Source of the DNA: Pseudodesulfovibrio sp. zrk46
GTDB lineage: Bacteria > Desulfobacterota > Desulfovibrionia > Desulfovibrionales > Desulfovibrionaceae
Direction of reading: 5' to 3'
Assembly: GCF_012516435.1 (NCBI RefSeq)
Contig: NZ_CP051216.1
Coordinates: 2,436,001-2,500,000 of the forward strand
Length of the DNA stretch: 64,000 bases
In this document: positions 1-8,258 of the stretch, piece by piece
Layout of the letters: every line of letters begins with the position of its first letter
Numbering within the stretch: the first letter of the stretch is position 1
The notes under the pieces: model-generated
Told to the model about the DNA's origin: nothing
Databases searched by the model: none
What the model saw: only the letters and a program-made list of their open reading frames with translations
Made by a program: the position numbers and the translations under genes

Positions 1-356
1 CGATCTATGTCACCTGTTGGAAAAGTTGTCTCTTCGCCAGATGCGGCAGCGGTGCCGGGCGAAGTTGCTGCTGCAGAACCCTCATCAGTGAATTCGGTTT
101 GGCTCTCACGGGTAAGGTCGCCTTCGGTCGAGGCGGTACCTTCACCGGTCTGCTCGTCGTCAGTCGAGGGCCCACCTTCTTGTGTGCCGCCTGCCAATAA
201 GGTTCCAGCGAGATCAGATGAGTCGAGACCCTCTCCATCTACACCCTGCAATTCGGCTTGCTCTTCTGCTGACAAATCCTTCTTTTTCGCGTCCTGCAGA
301 ACCGTCAGCTCATCAAGCTCCCGTTGCTCTTCATTACGATCTTGTTCATCAGCCAT
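1..356 (-). CDS. N-terminus of an acidic protein, cut by the window edge
   Basis: An open frame of about 118 codons starts at an ATG (354-356) and runs off the left edge without a stop. A GGAG ribosome-binding site lies about 7 bases upstream. The visible protein begins MADEQDRNEEQ and is rich in Asp, Glu, Gly, Ser and Thr, with no signal peptide, membrane segment or catalytic motif. Low-complexity acidic N-termini of this sort occur on large type I-secreted adhesins, but that is only a guess; two RTX-type proteins lie elsewhere in the window. The overlapping plus-strand reading frame over the same bases lacks a ribosome-binding site. Confidence 0.6.
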   Translation of the reverse strand, partial: MADEQDRNEEQRELDELTVLQDAKKKDLSAEEQAELQGVDGEGLDSSDLAGTLLAGGTQEGGPSTDDEQTGEGTASTEGDLTRESQTEFTDEGSAAATSPGTAAASGEETTFPTGDID

Positions 357-609
357 GACATCTCCGGGTTGTCATTCTGGGATACTATTTGAATACGTCT
401 TCATCTCAGAAGAAATCAATTAGTATTCCTTTCTGTCTTTATAATAACTATTCCTAGTTAGAGCAAGCTTATTAGCACCTAGCAACGCTAAATGCTGGAG
501 TGACTTACTTGGAACTAAAAAAAGAAGAGTAACCCCCTTTTCTCAAATACATAAAACGTATAATGAAAGACGTATCCATTTGAACAACGCAATCGAAGGG
601 CTGACGTAG

Positions 610-1485
610 ATGGTTCGTTTCATAGTTTACTGTCTTTGTTTCATGATGCTGTTAGCAGTACCTGCTATGGCACAGGATATGGTGATTACTTACCGTTCTC
701 CGGAGAGCATCAATGACAGTCGATATAACTATGACACAGAAGCCTTGGAGTTGGCTCTGGAAAAGACCAGCGACACGTGGGGTGGGTACTCACTCCTCCC
801 CAGTCCTGTGATGAACTTTCCTCGTGCCATTGATTTCCTCAAAGGACACGAACTCGACAATCCGATGTTCAAACTGTCTGCCAGTGCCGAGTTGTGTGAA
901 GAGTTCGAATACGTGCCGTTCCCGATTGATCTGGGTATCGTAGGATACAGAATGTTCTTCGTGTCAGACACCGTGAATTACAGGCTTTCCAAGGTGAAAA
1001 GCGTTAAAGAACTCAAGGAATTCTCAATCGGTCAGGGAGCTGGCTGGTTGGATGGGGAAATACTGGAGGCGGCAGGCTTCAAGGTGCGCGTGGCTCCCAA
1101 CTATGAGAGCCTGTTTAACATGGTCGCCGAGCAGCGGTTTGAGTTGTTCCCAAGGGGAATCAACGAGGTGGAGTTGGAGTTCAAGTCTCACGACCACATT
1201 CCCGGATTCATGTTGAACCGGACAATAGGCATACATTATCCATTGCCCAGGTTCTTTTTCACCAACAAGAATGACAAGAAGGCCGCCCAGAGAATTTTCG
1301 AAGGATTGGTTATGGCCTATGAAGACGGGTCGCTAAAAGAGCTCTGGATGAAGCATTATGGACCGAGCCTTGAATTCGCGAAGATAGGCGACGTCACCTT
1401 TTTCGACGTTGAGAATCCGCTTTTGAAAGGCGTTGACCCATCATACAAGAAGTACATGCTGAAATTCGGCAGCCTTGAAAAATGA
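610..1485 (+). CDS. Periplasmic solute-binding protein, family 3-like
   Basis: 291 residues with a clear signal peptide (cleavage after about AMA-Q, residue 22). The mature part resembles the periplasmic type II binding fold of transporter or sensor substrate-binding proteins, containing a GQGAGWLDGEIL stretch and FPRG near residue 175. It is a paralogue of the protein at 4894-5778, sharing the GQG-W-D-EIL and RF-FPRG-E signatures. No transporter permease is adjacent, so it may feed a sensor or a distant transporter. Ligand unknown. The converging gene on the other strand ends 5 bases downstream. Confidence 0.8.
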   Translation: MVRFIVYCLCFMMLLAVPAMAQDMVITYRSPESINDSRYNYDTEALELALEKTSDTWGGYSLLPSPVMNFPRAIDFLKGHELDNPMFKLSASAELCEEFEYVPFPIDLGIVGYRMFFVSDTVNYRLSKVKSVKELKEFSIGQGAGWLDGEILEAAGFKVRVAPNYESLFNMVAEQRFELFPRGINEVELEFKSHDHIPGFMLNRTIGIHYPLPRFFFTNKNDKKAAQRIFEGLVMAYEDGSLKELWMKHYGPSLEFAKIGDVTFFDVENPLLKGVDPSYKKYMLKFGSLEK

Positions 1486-1490
1486 TTCCC

Positions 1491-4400
1491 TTAATCCAGG
1501 TCGGGGTACTCTTCATCAAAGACTTCGATCTTTCGCTTGGCGCCCCATTGCAGATAGAGCAGGCGGGCTTCCTTTAAAAATCGTTTTGCGTCCTGATCGT
1601 TCCCGTTTCTCTGGTGGAATCGTGCCGCACATTCATTGGCCATGGCTTCATGGTGGATATACCCATTCTCTCTGGCGGCATCGATGGCCAATTCATAATG
1701 GAGGCGTGCGGCCTGCTTTTTGTCCTTGATGCGTTCGCGCTCTGCGTAGATGAGCAAATAGCGGTGTCGATAGTTCTCCATACAATGCTGGCGCCAGGTG
1801 TTCATCTGGTCAACATTGCGGTCGATGAGTTCGCCGTAGTGCGACTTCTCTTCATCCGTGAAATTTTCCCAGTTGTCTGTGAACACCAGTGTGCTGAAGA
1901 AAAAATGATCGGGGAACTGCATCAGACCGGGGTCGTGTGCCTTGAATTGTTCCGCCAGCAGAGCCGCTTCCATGGCGAGTTTCTTTTCCCCATACAGATA
2001 GTAGACCAGCGTCTTGGTGACGTTATGCCAGAACAGCCCCATATTAAACGGCATGGCTGCGAGGATGTCCTCGGTCTCCTTCTCGTTGTAATCAGGTGTG
2101 TCAAAGGACGTGCGGGTTCCGGTTTCTCCCAGCAGGTTGGTGATCTTCGACATCTGGGCGTGCATGATGTGGATCAGTGGGGCGAATTCCGCTTCGTGGA
2201 TATAGTCGGCATACTTCTCGCCTGTCGCCTTCACTTGATCAAGGGAGTCGCCCTTGATGAGGCGGGCGTTGCGAATGAAGGACGCAGCCCATGCTCCCCA
2301 CCAGATTTCGCCGGATTGCTGGCAGAATCGATGGGACTCCTCATAGAGCGGGATGTTGTTGCCAACGTGGTCCTTGTAGTGATTGACGAAGTTGCAATAG
2401 GTGTTGAGCACCTTCGGAGACAGCAGCGGGTCCGTGAACCGTTCCTTGAGTTCCATGGCCAGCTTGCCGAAGGTATAGGCAGCATCATAGTTCTTCTGCA
2501 TGGTCTGAATCAGTGCAAAGAATATGTAGCCCACCGCAGTGACGGCGGATTGTCCGTAGGAGATGGAGAGCTGAATCAGCTTGATGGCCGGGAACAACAC
2601 GCGCGGGTTCTCTGACATGAACAGGCAGACCCACATTTCGTGAAGGATGCCGCAGCAGACGATGATGTCATTATCTGTCATCTCGCTGCCGTTGGCGAGC
2701 TCCCTGAGGGCTTCTTCGCTCTCCGTGTGCTCGGAAATTTCTGAGAGAATCTCACCGCAGGCCGCGTCGTACATTTCCTGATCGTTGGGGATCACGATGT
2801 CGAAGAGGCGTAGCGCGATCAAGCCCAGCTCAATACCCCTGTCATAGGCGTAATCGTTTTGGCTGATGCGGATCATCAATTCGTACAGCTGCCCTTTGCT
2901 CTGCCGGTCAAGGACGAGCTCAACAGCCACGTCGAACATGGCGTTGGCCTTGGGCGTATCGCCACAGAGGAATTCGGCTTCGATGCCTTCGCGGTACAGC
3001 TGGAACATGGTGTTGGGGTGAGTGTACCATCCATCCCTGCCCATAAGCTCGATTCCCTGTTTGAAGTAATCGCGGGCAGCGTTATATGCCATGGACTTTT
3101 TGGCGTTCATTCCTGCCGACAGGTTGAGGGCTGCCAGCCACTCGATCTCGTTGCGGGAGGAGATGAGGTCAACACTGAGGTTGAGATGGTTCACGATGTC
3201 GAGCAGGGCTTCCCCGGTGGGGTCGTCTCCTGCGTTCTCTAGCAGCAGTTGTCCTGCGTTGAGGTGTGTCTTCTTCCGCTCTTCGGGCGAGAGCAGCAGG
3301 TAGGCTGCTTCCTGAATGCGGTCATGGGAAAAGGTGTAGCGTCCCTGTCCAATACCCTCGATGCTGCTGTCGTTGGGGACCAGACGGTAGTAGCTGCAGG
3401 CAATGTCCTGTGGGATGATCAGTTCTTCGGTGACGGCAACCCAGAGGCCTGCTGCGATCTCATTCTTGGGGGAGGAGCTGATGATGGACAGGGTCTCCAG
3501 ATCAAAGTGGTTGCCAAGACAACTGGCAAGCCCCAGCAGATTTCGGGTGTTCTCCGGTAACGTCTCCAGCTTTTGCGCCAAAAGCACTGCCACGTTGTCA
3601 CAGATAGCAATGGCGTCGACGTCTTCGTTCCAGATCCATCGCTGCTCAGCCGTGGAGAAAGCAAGTTGGTCGGTCTCGTAGAGGTTTGACAGGAGCCGCT
3701 TGATGAAAAATGGATTGCCGCCGGAATTCTTCTGAATCTGGGCAGCCAGCGAAACCACGTGGTCCACATCGCTCAGAAGGGTGTCGGCCACCAGCGATTG
3801 GGTATCCATCAGCGAAAGCGGGCCAATGGTGATGGTGGAGATCTGCGTATCCTGCAATTCCTTTTCGGCCAGCTCATCCAGTGTGAGCATCAGGGGATGA
3901 GACGCGGAAACCTCGTTGTCCCGGTAAGCCCCCAGCACGAGCAGATGTCGCGAGCCCGACCTGTCCATCATGATTGTCTTGAGCAATCCCAGCGAAGCGG
4001 GGTCGACCCATTGCAGGTCATCAAGGAACAGGGTCAGGGGATGCTCGGCGGTGCTTACCGTATCGAGAAAGCGCAGGACCAGCTTGCGGAAACGGGTCAG
4101 GGCTTCCATGCCGGTCAGCTCCAGCACTGGCGGTTGTGCGCCGATGATCAACTCAAGATTGGGAATGGCTTCCACCAGCACCTGTGCTTCGTCGCCAAGG
4201 GCGTTTCGGATGCGCTCGCGCCACGTCTTCAGCTGATCTTCCTCTTCCTTCACAAGGTAGTCGACGAGCTTGGAGAAGGCCCGCATGATCGGACCGTAGG
4301 GCGTGTGCTGATACTGGTCGAACTTGCCGGAGATGAAGTAGCCCTTCTTCTGTACGATAGGCTTGTGGACTTCCTTTACCAGCGAGGACTTGCCGATACC

Positions 4401-4709
4401 TGAGTAGCCGGCCACCAGCATCATTTCCCGTCTGCCCTGGCTGGCGCGATGGAACCCGTCCATGAGCTGGCTGATCTCATGCTCGCGGCCATAGAAATTT
4501 TGTGGAATCAGGAACCGTGCCTTCTCGCCGCTTGCATCCGGCTTGGCAAAGTCTTCATTGAGGACCTTCAATACCACATTGGCATTGTCCTCTTCTCGAA
4601 TACCCCGATACACATGTGTATTCGGGCTTTCATATAATGATTCCCTGATTCGATAACCGTCTACCACTTGTTCGCTCCCCAAGTATTCAGCGTTAGTCAT
4701 TGCTTTCAT
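1491..4709 (-). CDS. PknK-type signalling ATPase with a truncated kinase domain
   Basis: 1072 residues. Residues 18-52 match only the start of a Ser/Thr kinase N-lobe (GYRIRESLYES...VYRG...VVLKVL, with the beta-3 lysine near 48). The sequence then jumps straight to the FYGREHEI linker (72-79) that normally follows a complete kinase domain of some 250 residues. An AAA/STAND ATPase follows: Walker A GYSGIGKSS (101-109), Walker B LFLDDLQW (227-234), then a long alpha-helical TPR-like region to the C-terminus. The GAF-histidine kinase tail seen in the longer trifunctional relatives is absent. Kinase activity is very unlikely; ATP-dependent signalling or scaffolding is inferred. Both neighbours are paralogous binding proteins. 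Start ATG 4709 or 4700; neither has a strong ribosome-binding site. Confidence 0.8.
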   Translation of the reverse strand: MKAMTNAEYLGSEQVVDGYRIRESLYESPNTHVYRGIREEDNANVVLKVLNEDFAKPDASGEKARFLIPQNFYGREHEISQLMDGFHRASQGRREMMLVAGYSGIGKSSLVKEVHKPIVQKKGYFISGKFDQYQHTPYGPIMRAFSKLVDYLVKEEEDQLKTWRERIRNALGDEAQVLVEAIPNLELIIGAQPPVLELTGMEALTRFRKLVLRFLDTVSTAEHPLTLFLDDLQWVDPASLGLLKTIMMDRSGSRHLLVLGAYRDNEVSASHPLMLTLDELAEKELQDTQISTITIGPLSLMDTQSLVADTLLSDVDHVVSLAAQIQKNSGGNPFFIKRLLSNLYETDQLAFSTAEQRWIWNEDVDAIAICDNVAVLLAQKLETLPENTRNLLGLASCLGNHFDLETLSIISSSPKNEIAAGLWVAVTEELIIPQDIACSYYRLVPNDSSIEGIGQGRYTFSHDRIQEAAYLLLSPEERKKTHLNAGQLLLENAGDDPTGEALLDIVNHLNLSVDLISSRNEIEWLAALNLSAGMNAKKSMAYNAARDYFKQGIELMGRDGWYTHPNTMFQLYREGIEAEFLCGDTPKANAMFDVAVELVLDRQSKGQLYELMIRISQNDYAYDRGIELGLIALRLFDIVIPNDQEMYDAACGEILSEISEHTESEEALRELANGSEMTDNDIIVCCGILHEMWVCLFMSENPRVLFPAIKLIQLSISYGQSAVTAVGYIFFALIQTMQKNYDAAYTFGKLAMELKERFTDPLLSPKVLNTYCNFVNHYKDHVGNNIPLYEESHRFCQQSGEIWWGAWAASFIRNARLIKGDSLDQVKATGEKYADYIHEAEFAPLIHIMHAQMSKITNLLGETGTRTSFDTPDYNEKETEDILAAMPFNMGLFWHNVTKTLVYYLYGEKKLAMEAALLAEQFKAHDPGLMQFPDHFFFSTLVFTDNWENFTDEEKSHYGELIDRNVDQMNTWRQHCMENYRHRYLLIYAERERIKDKKQAARLHYELAIDAARENGYIHHEAMANECAARFHQRNGNDQDAKRFLKEARLLYLQWGAKRKIEVFDEEYPDLD

Positions 4710-4813
4710 TCGACTTGAAAGCGTGACGTGCGTTTGTATCCCGAATACTCCCTATTACAAGTATACAATTGTTCCTTAAATGTGAATTATTATCAGTAAG
4801 GGGTCTTGATGAG

Positions 4814-4841
4814 GTAACAACGTCATTGGGTGCCTTGTTAC
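4814..4841. promoter_or_regulatory. Short inverted repeat upstream of the binding-protein gene
   Basis: Arms GTAACAA (4814-4820) and TTGTTAC (4835-4841) lie 52 bases before the start codon at 4894 and within the divergent intergenic region. This could be an operator or a small RNA hairpin; short arms make chance occurrence possible. Confidence 0.25.
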
Positions 4842-4893
4842 GATTTGGTCACCAGTGCTTTTCGTGGCTGACATATCCTGCTATGTCTTAAGT

Positions 4894-5778
4894 ATGAGAA
4901 AACTCGCTCTGCTGGTCCTGCTGCTAGCGCTTCTGGCGCAAGGCGTTCATGCAATGGAGCCAGATGTCATCGTCTATCCCCGGCCTGCCTCGGGCGGTGA
5001 CACCCGGTTCGATTACCATCTCTCTTTGCTTAGGGAAGCACTGAATAGAACGGTTCCCGAGTATGGACCGTTTGAGCTTCATCCTTCTTCGCTGGTCATG
5101 AATCAATTGCGTCAGTTTGATCTGCTGGAAAGGGGAACTCCCGGACTGGACGTGAGTATCAAGCCTACCTCGGTCAAATGGGAACAGCTGTTGACTCCGG
5201 TGCGTATCCCACTTGGCAAGGGACTGCTCGGATGGCGAATCCTGCTTATCCGAAAAAGCAAGCAGGGAGCGTTTGCACAGGTTGAAAACATTGATGATCT
5301 GAAAGCGTACAAGGCCGGTCAGGGGTTCAGTTGGAGTGACGTGGAGATACTGCGGCACAACGGTCTGACCGTGGTTGAAGGCACAATGTATGAAGGGCTC
5401 TTCAGGATGCTGCTGTCTGATCGTTTTCAGTTCTTCCCCCGCGGGGTGGGCGAGGCGCTTGTCGAGTGGGATGAGCGTCACGAAGAACTCCCGCAGTTGC
5501 ATGTGGAGGAAACCCTTCTCCTGCACTATCCCTTTGCCCGGTATTTCTGGACGGGCAACAGCGAACGAGGCCGGTTGCTGAACGAGCGTATCTACAAGGG
5601 GCTCGATTCCATGATTCGGGACGGCTCTTTTGATACGATGTTCCAGAACCATTATGGCGAGAGTATCCGCAGGGCGGGCTTGTCCGATCGTAAACTTATC
5701 CGCCTCGTCAATCCCAATATTCCTGTTTCCACCCCCATTGATCGCAAGGAACTTTGGTTCAATCCGTTTGCCGAGTAA
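4894..5778 (+). CDS. Periplasmic solute-binding protein, paralogue of 610-1485
   Basis: 294 residues from the ATG at 4894, which begins a good signal peptide (MRKLALLVLLLALLAQGVHA). An upstream in-frame start at 4855 would add 13 residues ahead of the signal sequence and is less likely. It shares with the protein at 610-1485 the motifs GQGFSWSDVEIL, YEGLFRML and FFPRGVGEA and the same overall length, so the pair is a divergent duplication on either side of the PknK-type ATPase gene. Ligand unknown; there is no permease nearby. Confidence 0.78.
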   Translation: MRKLALLVLLLALLAQGVHAMEPDVIVYPRPASGGDTRFDYHLSLLREALNRTVPEYGPFELHPSSLVMNQLRQFDLLERGTPGLDVSIKPTSVKWEQLLTPVRIPLGKGLLGWRILLIRKSKQGAFAQVENIDDLKAYKAGQGFSWSDVEILRHNGLTVVEGTMYEGLFRMLLSDRFQFFPRGVGEALVEWDERHEELPQLHVEETLLLHYPFARYFWTGNSERGRLLNERIYKGLDSMIRDGSFDTMFQNHYGESIRRAGLSDRKLIRLVNPNIPVSTPIDRKELWFNPFAE

Positions 5779-5878
5779 GGCGATCTCCTCTTCTGTCTCA
5801 TCACAAAGATGTTGTGCATCAGTTGCGAAATCTTCCTGAAAAGGCTTAAGCTGTTTTGTGATACAAAGTGAGGACAGC

Positions 5879-6838
5879 ATGAAGTCAAACGAAGGAAAGA
5901 TCAGGCTCGGTATTGCGAAATGCCTGCTGGGCGAGAAGGTGCGTTACGACGGTTCGCAGAAGCTGGATCGTTATCTCCGTGATACTCTTGGTCAGTACGT
6001 GGAGTGGGTTCCCGTGTGTCCCGAAGTCGAAACGGGCATGCCCATCCCTCGGGAAGCGGTCAGACTGGTAGGCGATTTGGACTCGCCACGCCTAGTGGGA
6101 CGGCAGTCTGGAGAGGATTGGACCGATCGCATGCAGACATGGGGCAAGAAACGCCTTGAACAGCTTCAGAAGGATGACTTGTGCGGTTATGTCTTCAAGT
6201 ACGGCTCGCCATCGAGCGGTATGGCCCGTGTCAAAGTGTATAACGATAAAGGAATGCCCCGGCATGATGGGCGGGGAATGTGGGCCGCCATGGTCATGGA
6301 TGCCTTCCCCCATCTTCCCTTTGAGGACGACGGCCGACTGCATGATCCCCGTCTTCGAGAGAATTTTATCTCCCGGGTGTTCACCCTCAAACGGTGGCGC
6401 GACATCATGGCTGGAGGATACTCGGCCGGAAAACTGGTTGAATTTCATACCCGTCACAAGATGCTGATCATGGCACACAATGTCGAGTTGTATCGTGCCA
6501 TGGGCAAGCTCGTTGCCAAGGCTGGCGAAGCCGGGAGCGATGAACTCTTTGAGGACTATTTCAACACGCTTTTCAAGGCCCTTTCCTACAAGCACACGGT
6601 CAAGAAAAACGTCAATGTCCTCGAGCACGCAATGGGGTACTTCAAAAAGGACCTGACTTCGGCTGAAAAGGCTGAATTGCTTGAACTCTTCGGGCAATAT
6701 AAGACCGGACTCGTTCCTCTCGTAGTGCCCGTCACCATGATCAATCACTACGTCAGGAAATATGACAAAGAGTATCTGGCCAAACAATATTATCTCAATC
6801 CGTATCCAGCGGAATTGATGTTGCGAAATCAAGTATAA
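5879..6838 (+). CDS. YbgA-like DUF523-DUF1722 protein
   Basis: 319 residues from ATG 5879 (GAGGACAG upstream as ribosome-binding site; a start at 5858 lacks one). The N-terminal half is DUF523 (GIAKCLLGEKVRYDG, CPEVETGMPIPRE) and the C-terminal half DUF1722 (HKMLIMAHN, KHTVKKNVNVLEHAMGYFKK, PLVVPVTMINHY). This is the arrangement of E. coli YbgA, whose gene adjoins phrB; here too it sits 19 bases before a photolyase gene, so a role linked to DNA repair or light stress is inferred from context only. Biochemical function of either domain is not established. Confidence 0.85.
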   Translation: MKSNEGKIRLGIAKCLLGEKVRYDGSQKLDRYLRDTLGQYVEWVPVCPEVETGMPIPREAVRLVGDLDSPRLVGRQSGEDWTDRMQTWGKKRLEQLQKDDLCGYVFKYGSPSSGMARVKVYNDKGMPRHDGRGMWAAMVMDAFPHLPFEDDGRLHDPRLRENFISRVFTLKRWRDIMAGGYSAGKLVEFHTRHKMLIMAHNVELYRAMGKLVAKAGEAGSDELFEDYFNTLFKALSYKHTVKKNVNVLEHAMGYFKKDLTSAEKAELLELFGQYKTGLVPLVVPVTMINHYVRKYDKEYLAKQYYLNPYPAELMLRNQV

Positions 6839-6857
6839 GACCAAGGCAATTCATCAC

Positions 6858-8189
6858 ATGGTCAATAAGAAGAGAATCTTTGCGTTGAACCGGAAACCGC
6901 TTGTTTCCGGGCCGATAATCTACTGGATGAGCCGCGAACAACGGGTTCACGACAACTGGGGGTTGCTCCATGCGCGGGAACTGGCCGGGAACGACCGTCC
7001 TCTGGTCGTGGCCTTCTGCCTTGCTCCGGCATTTCTGGGGGCAACTCTCCGGCATTACGATTTCATGTTTACCGGCCTTGAAAAGGTCGAGCAAGAGCTT
7101 GCCGATCATGGCATTCCCTTTGTTGTTCTGTCCGGTGATCCGGTAAAAACGCTGCCCCAGTTCGCTCGCGATCTCGGCGCAGGTGCGGTGGTCACAGACT
7201 TTGATCCTGTGAAAATCAAGCAGCAGTGGCAGGGCGGCATCGGCCAGCAGTTGGAAGTGCCGCTCATTGAAGTGGACGGACACAATGTCGTTCCTGCACG
7301 AGTTGTCTCCAATAAGCAGGAATACGCTGCGCGGACCATTCGGCCCAAAATCCACAAGCTCAGTCACGAGTTTCTGGAGGAATTGCCCCCACTGGAGCCT
7401 GTAACGGTTGGGGCGCCCTCGTTCGACCCGGTTGATTGGCAGGGTGTGCGCCAGTCCATGCAGGTGGACCGAAGTGTTGCCCCGGTGAACATTCGGCCGG
7501 GTGAAAAGGCCGGGCGAGATGCCTTGTCTGACTTCGTGCATAACCGTTTGCTGGGGTATGCAGAGAAGAGAAATGACCCCAACGAAGAGGCCACGTCACG
7601 GCTGTCCGCATATTTTCACTTTGGCCAGCTCGCACCGCAACGGGCAGCATTGGATGTGGCTGCTTCCGGCAAGGGGGAAGATCAGGCGTCCTATCTTGAA
7701 GAATTGATCGTTCGTCGAGAACTTTCCGATAATTACTGTCTGCATAATCCGAATTACGATTCGTTGCAGGGTGCAGCCCCTTGGGCTTTGAAGACGCTGA
7801 ATGAGCACCGGGATGATCCGCGGGATTTTATCTACACTTACGAGGAGTTCGAGCAGGCAAAGACTCATTCCGGTTTGTGGAATGCGGCCCAGCAGCAGCT
7901 CCTCAAAACAGGTTTCATGCACGGTTACATGCGGATGTTCTGGGCCAAGAAAATACTTGAATGGTCTGCTTCTCCTGAGGACGCTCACGCTATCGCCTTG
8001 AGGCTCAATGACCGCTACCAGCTCGACGGACGTGACCCCAACGGCTATGTCGGCGTGCTCTGGTCCGTGGCCGGGTTGCATGATCGGGCATGGAAAACGC
8101 GGTCTGTCTATGGCTCCATCCGGTACATGAACGAGAACGGGTGTCGGCGAAAGTTCAACGTGGACGAGTATTGCCGTACGTGGTTGTGA
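6858..8189 (+). CDS. phrB: Deoxyribodipyrimidine photolyase, class II
   Basis: 443 residues, typical for class II CPD photolyases, which split cyclobutane pyrimidine dimers in DNA using FAD and blue light. N-terminal Rossmann-like domain (IIYWMSREQRVHDNWGL; VDGHNVVPARVVS near 137; YAARTIRPKI) followed by the FAD-binding helical domain with TSRLSAYFHFGQ, RRELSDNYC, GFMHGYMRMFWAKKILEW and DGRDPNGYVGVLWS. The C-terminus carries RKFNVDEYCRTW. It follows the YbgA-like gene in the same orientation with a short gap, so the two are probably co-transcribed. No oddities seen. Confidence 0.93.
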   Translation: MVNKKRIFALNRKPLVSGPIIYWMSREQRVHDNWGLLHARELAGNDRPLVVAFCLAPAFLGATLRHYDFMFTGLEKVEQELADHGIPFVVLSGDPVKTLPQFARDLGAGAVVTDFDPVKIKQQWQGGIGQQLEVPLIEVDGHNVVPARVVSNKQEYAARTIRPKIHKLSHEFLEELPPLEPVTVGAPSFDPVDWQGVRQSMQVDRSVAPVNIRPGEKAGRDALSDFVHNRLLGYAEKRNDPNEEATSRLSAYFHFGQLAPQRAALDVAASGKGEDQASYLEELIVRRELSDNYCLHNPNYDSLQGAAPWALKTLNEHRDDPRDFIYTYEEFEQAKTHSGLWNAAQQQLLKTGFMHGYMRMFWAKKILEWSASPEDAHAIALRLNDRYQLDGRDPNGYVGVLWSVAGLHDRAWKTRSVYGSIRYMNENGCRRKFNVDEYCRTWL

Positions 8190-8258
8190 TCCTGAAACCT
8201 CGTTAGTATCCATTCTCATGACATTGACACGCCTGCCTGACGGTCGATACGTTGCAGG

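Noticed and set aside
7-423. A 138-codon plus-strand frame at the left edge
   Set aside because: No ribosome-binding site, Ser/Pro-rich shadow of the acidic minus-strand frame that has GGAG at the right place.
559-564. TATAAT upstream of the binding-protein gene at 610
   Set aside because: A perfect -10 hexamer, but no acceptable -35 at 16-18 bases, so it is not listed as a promoter.
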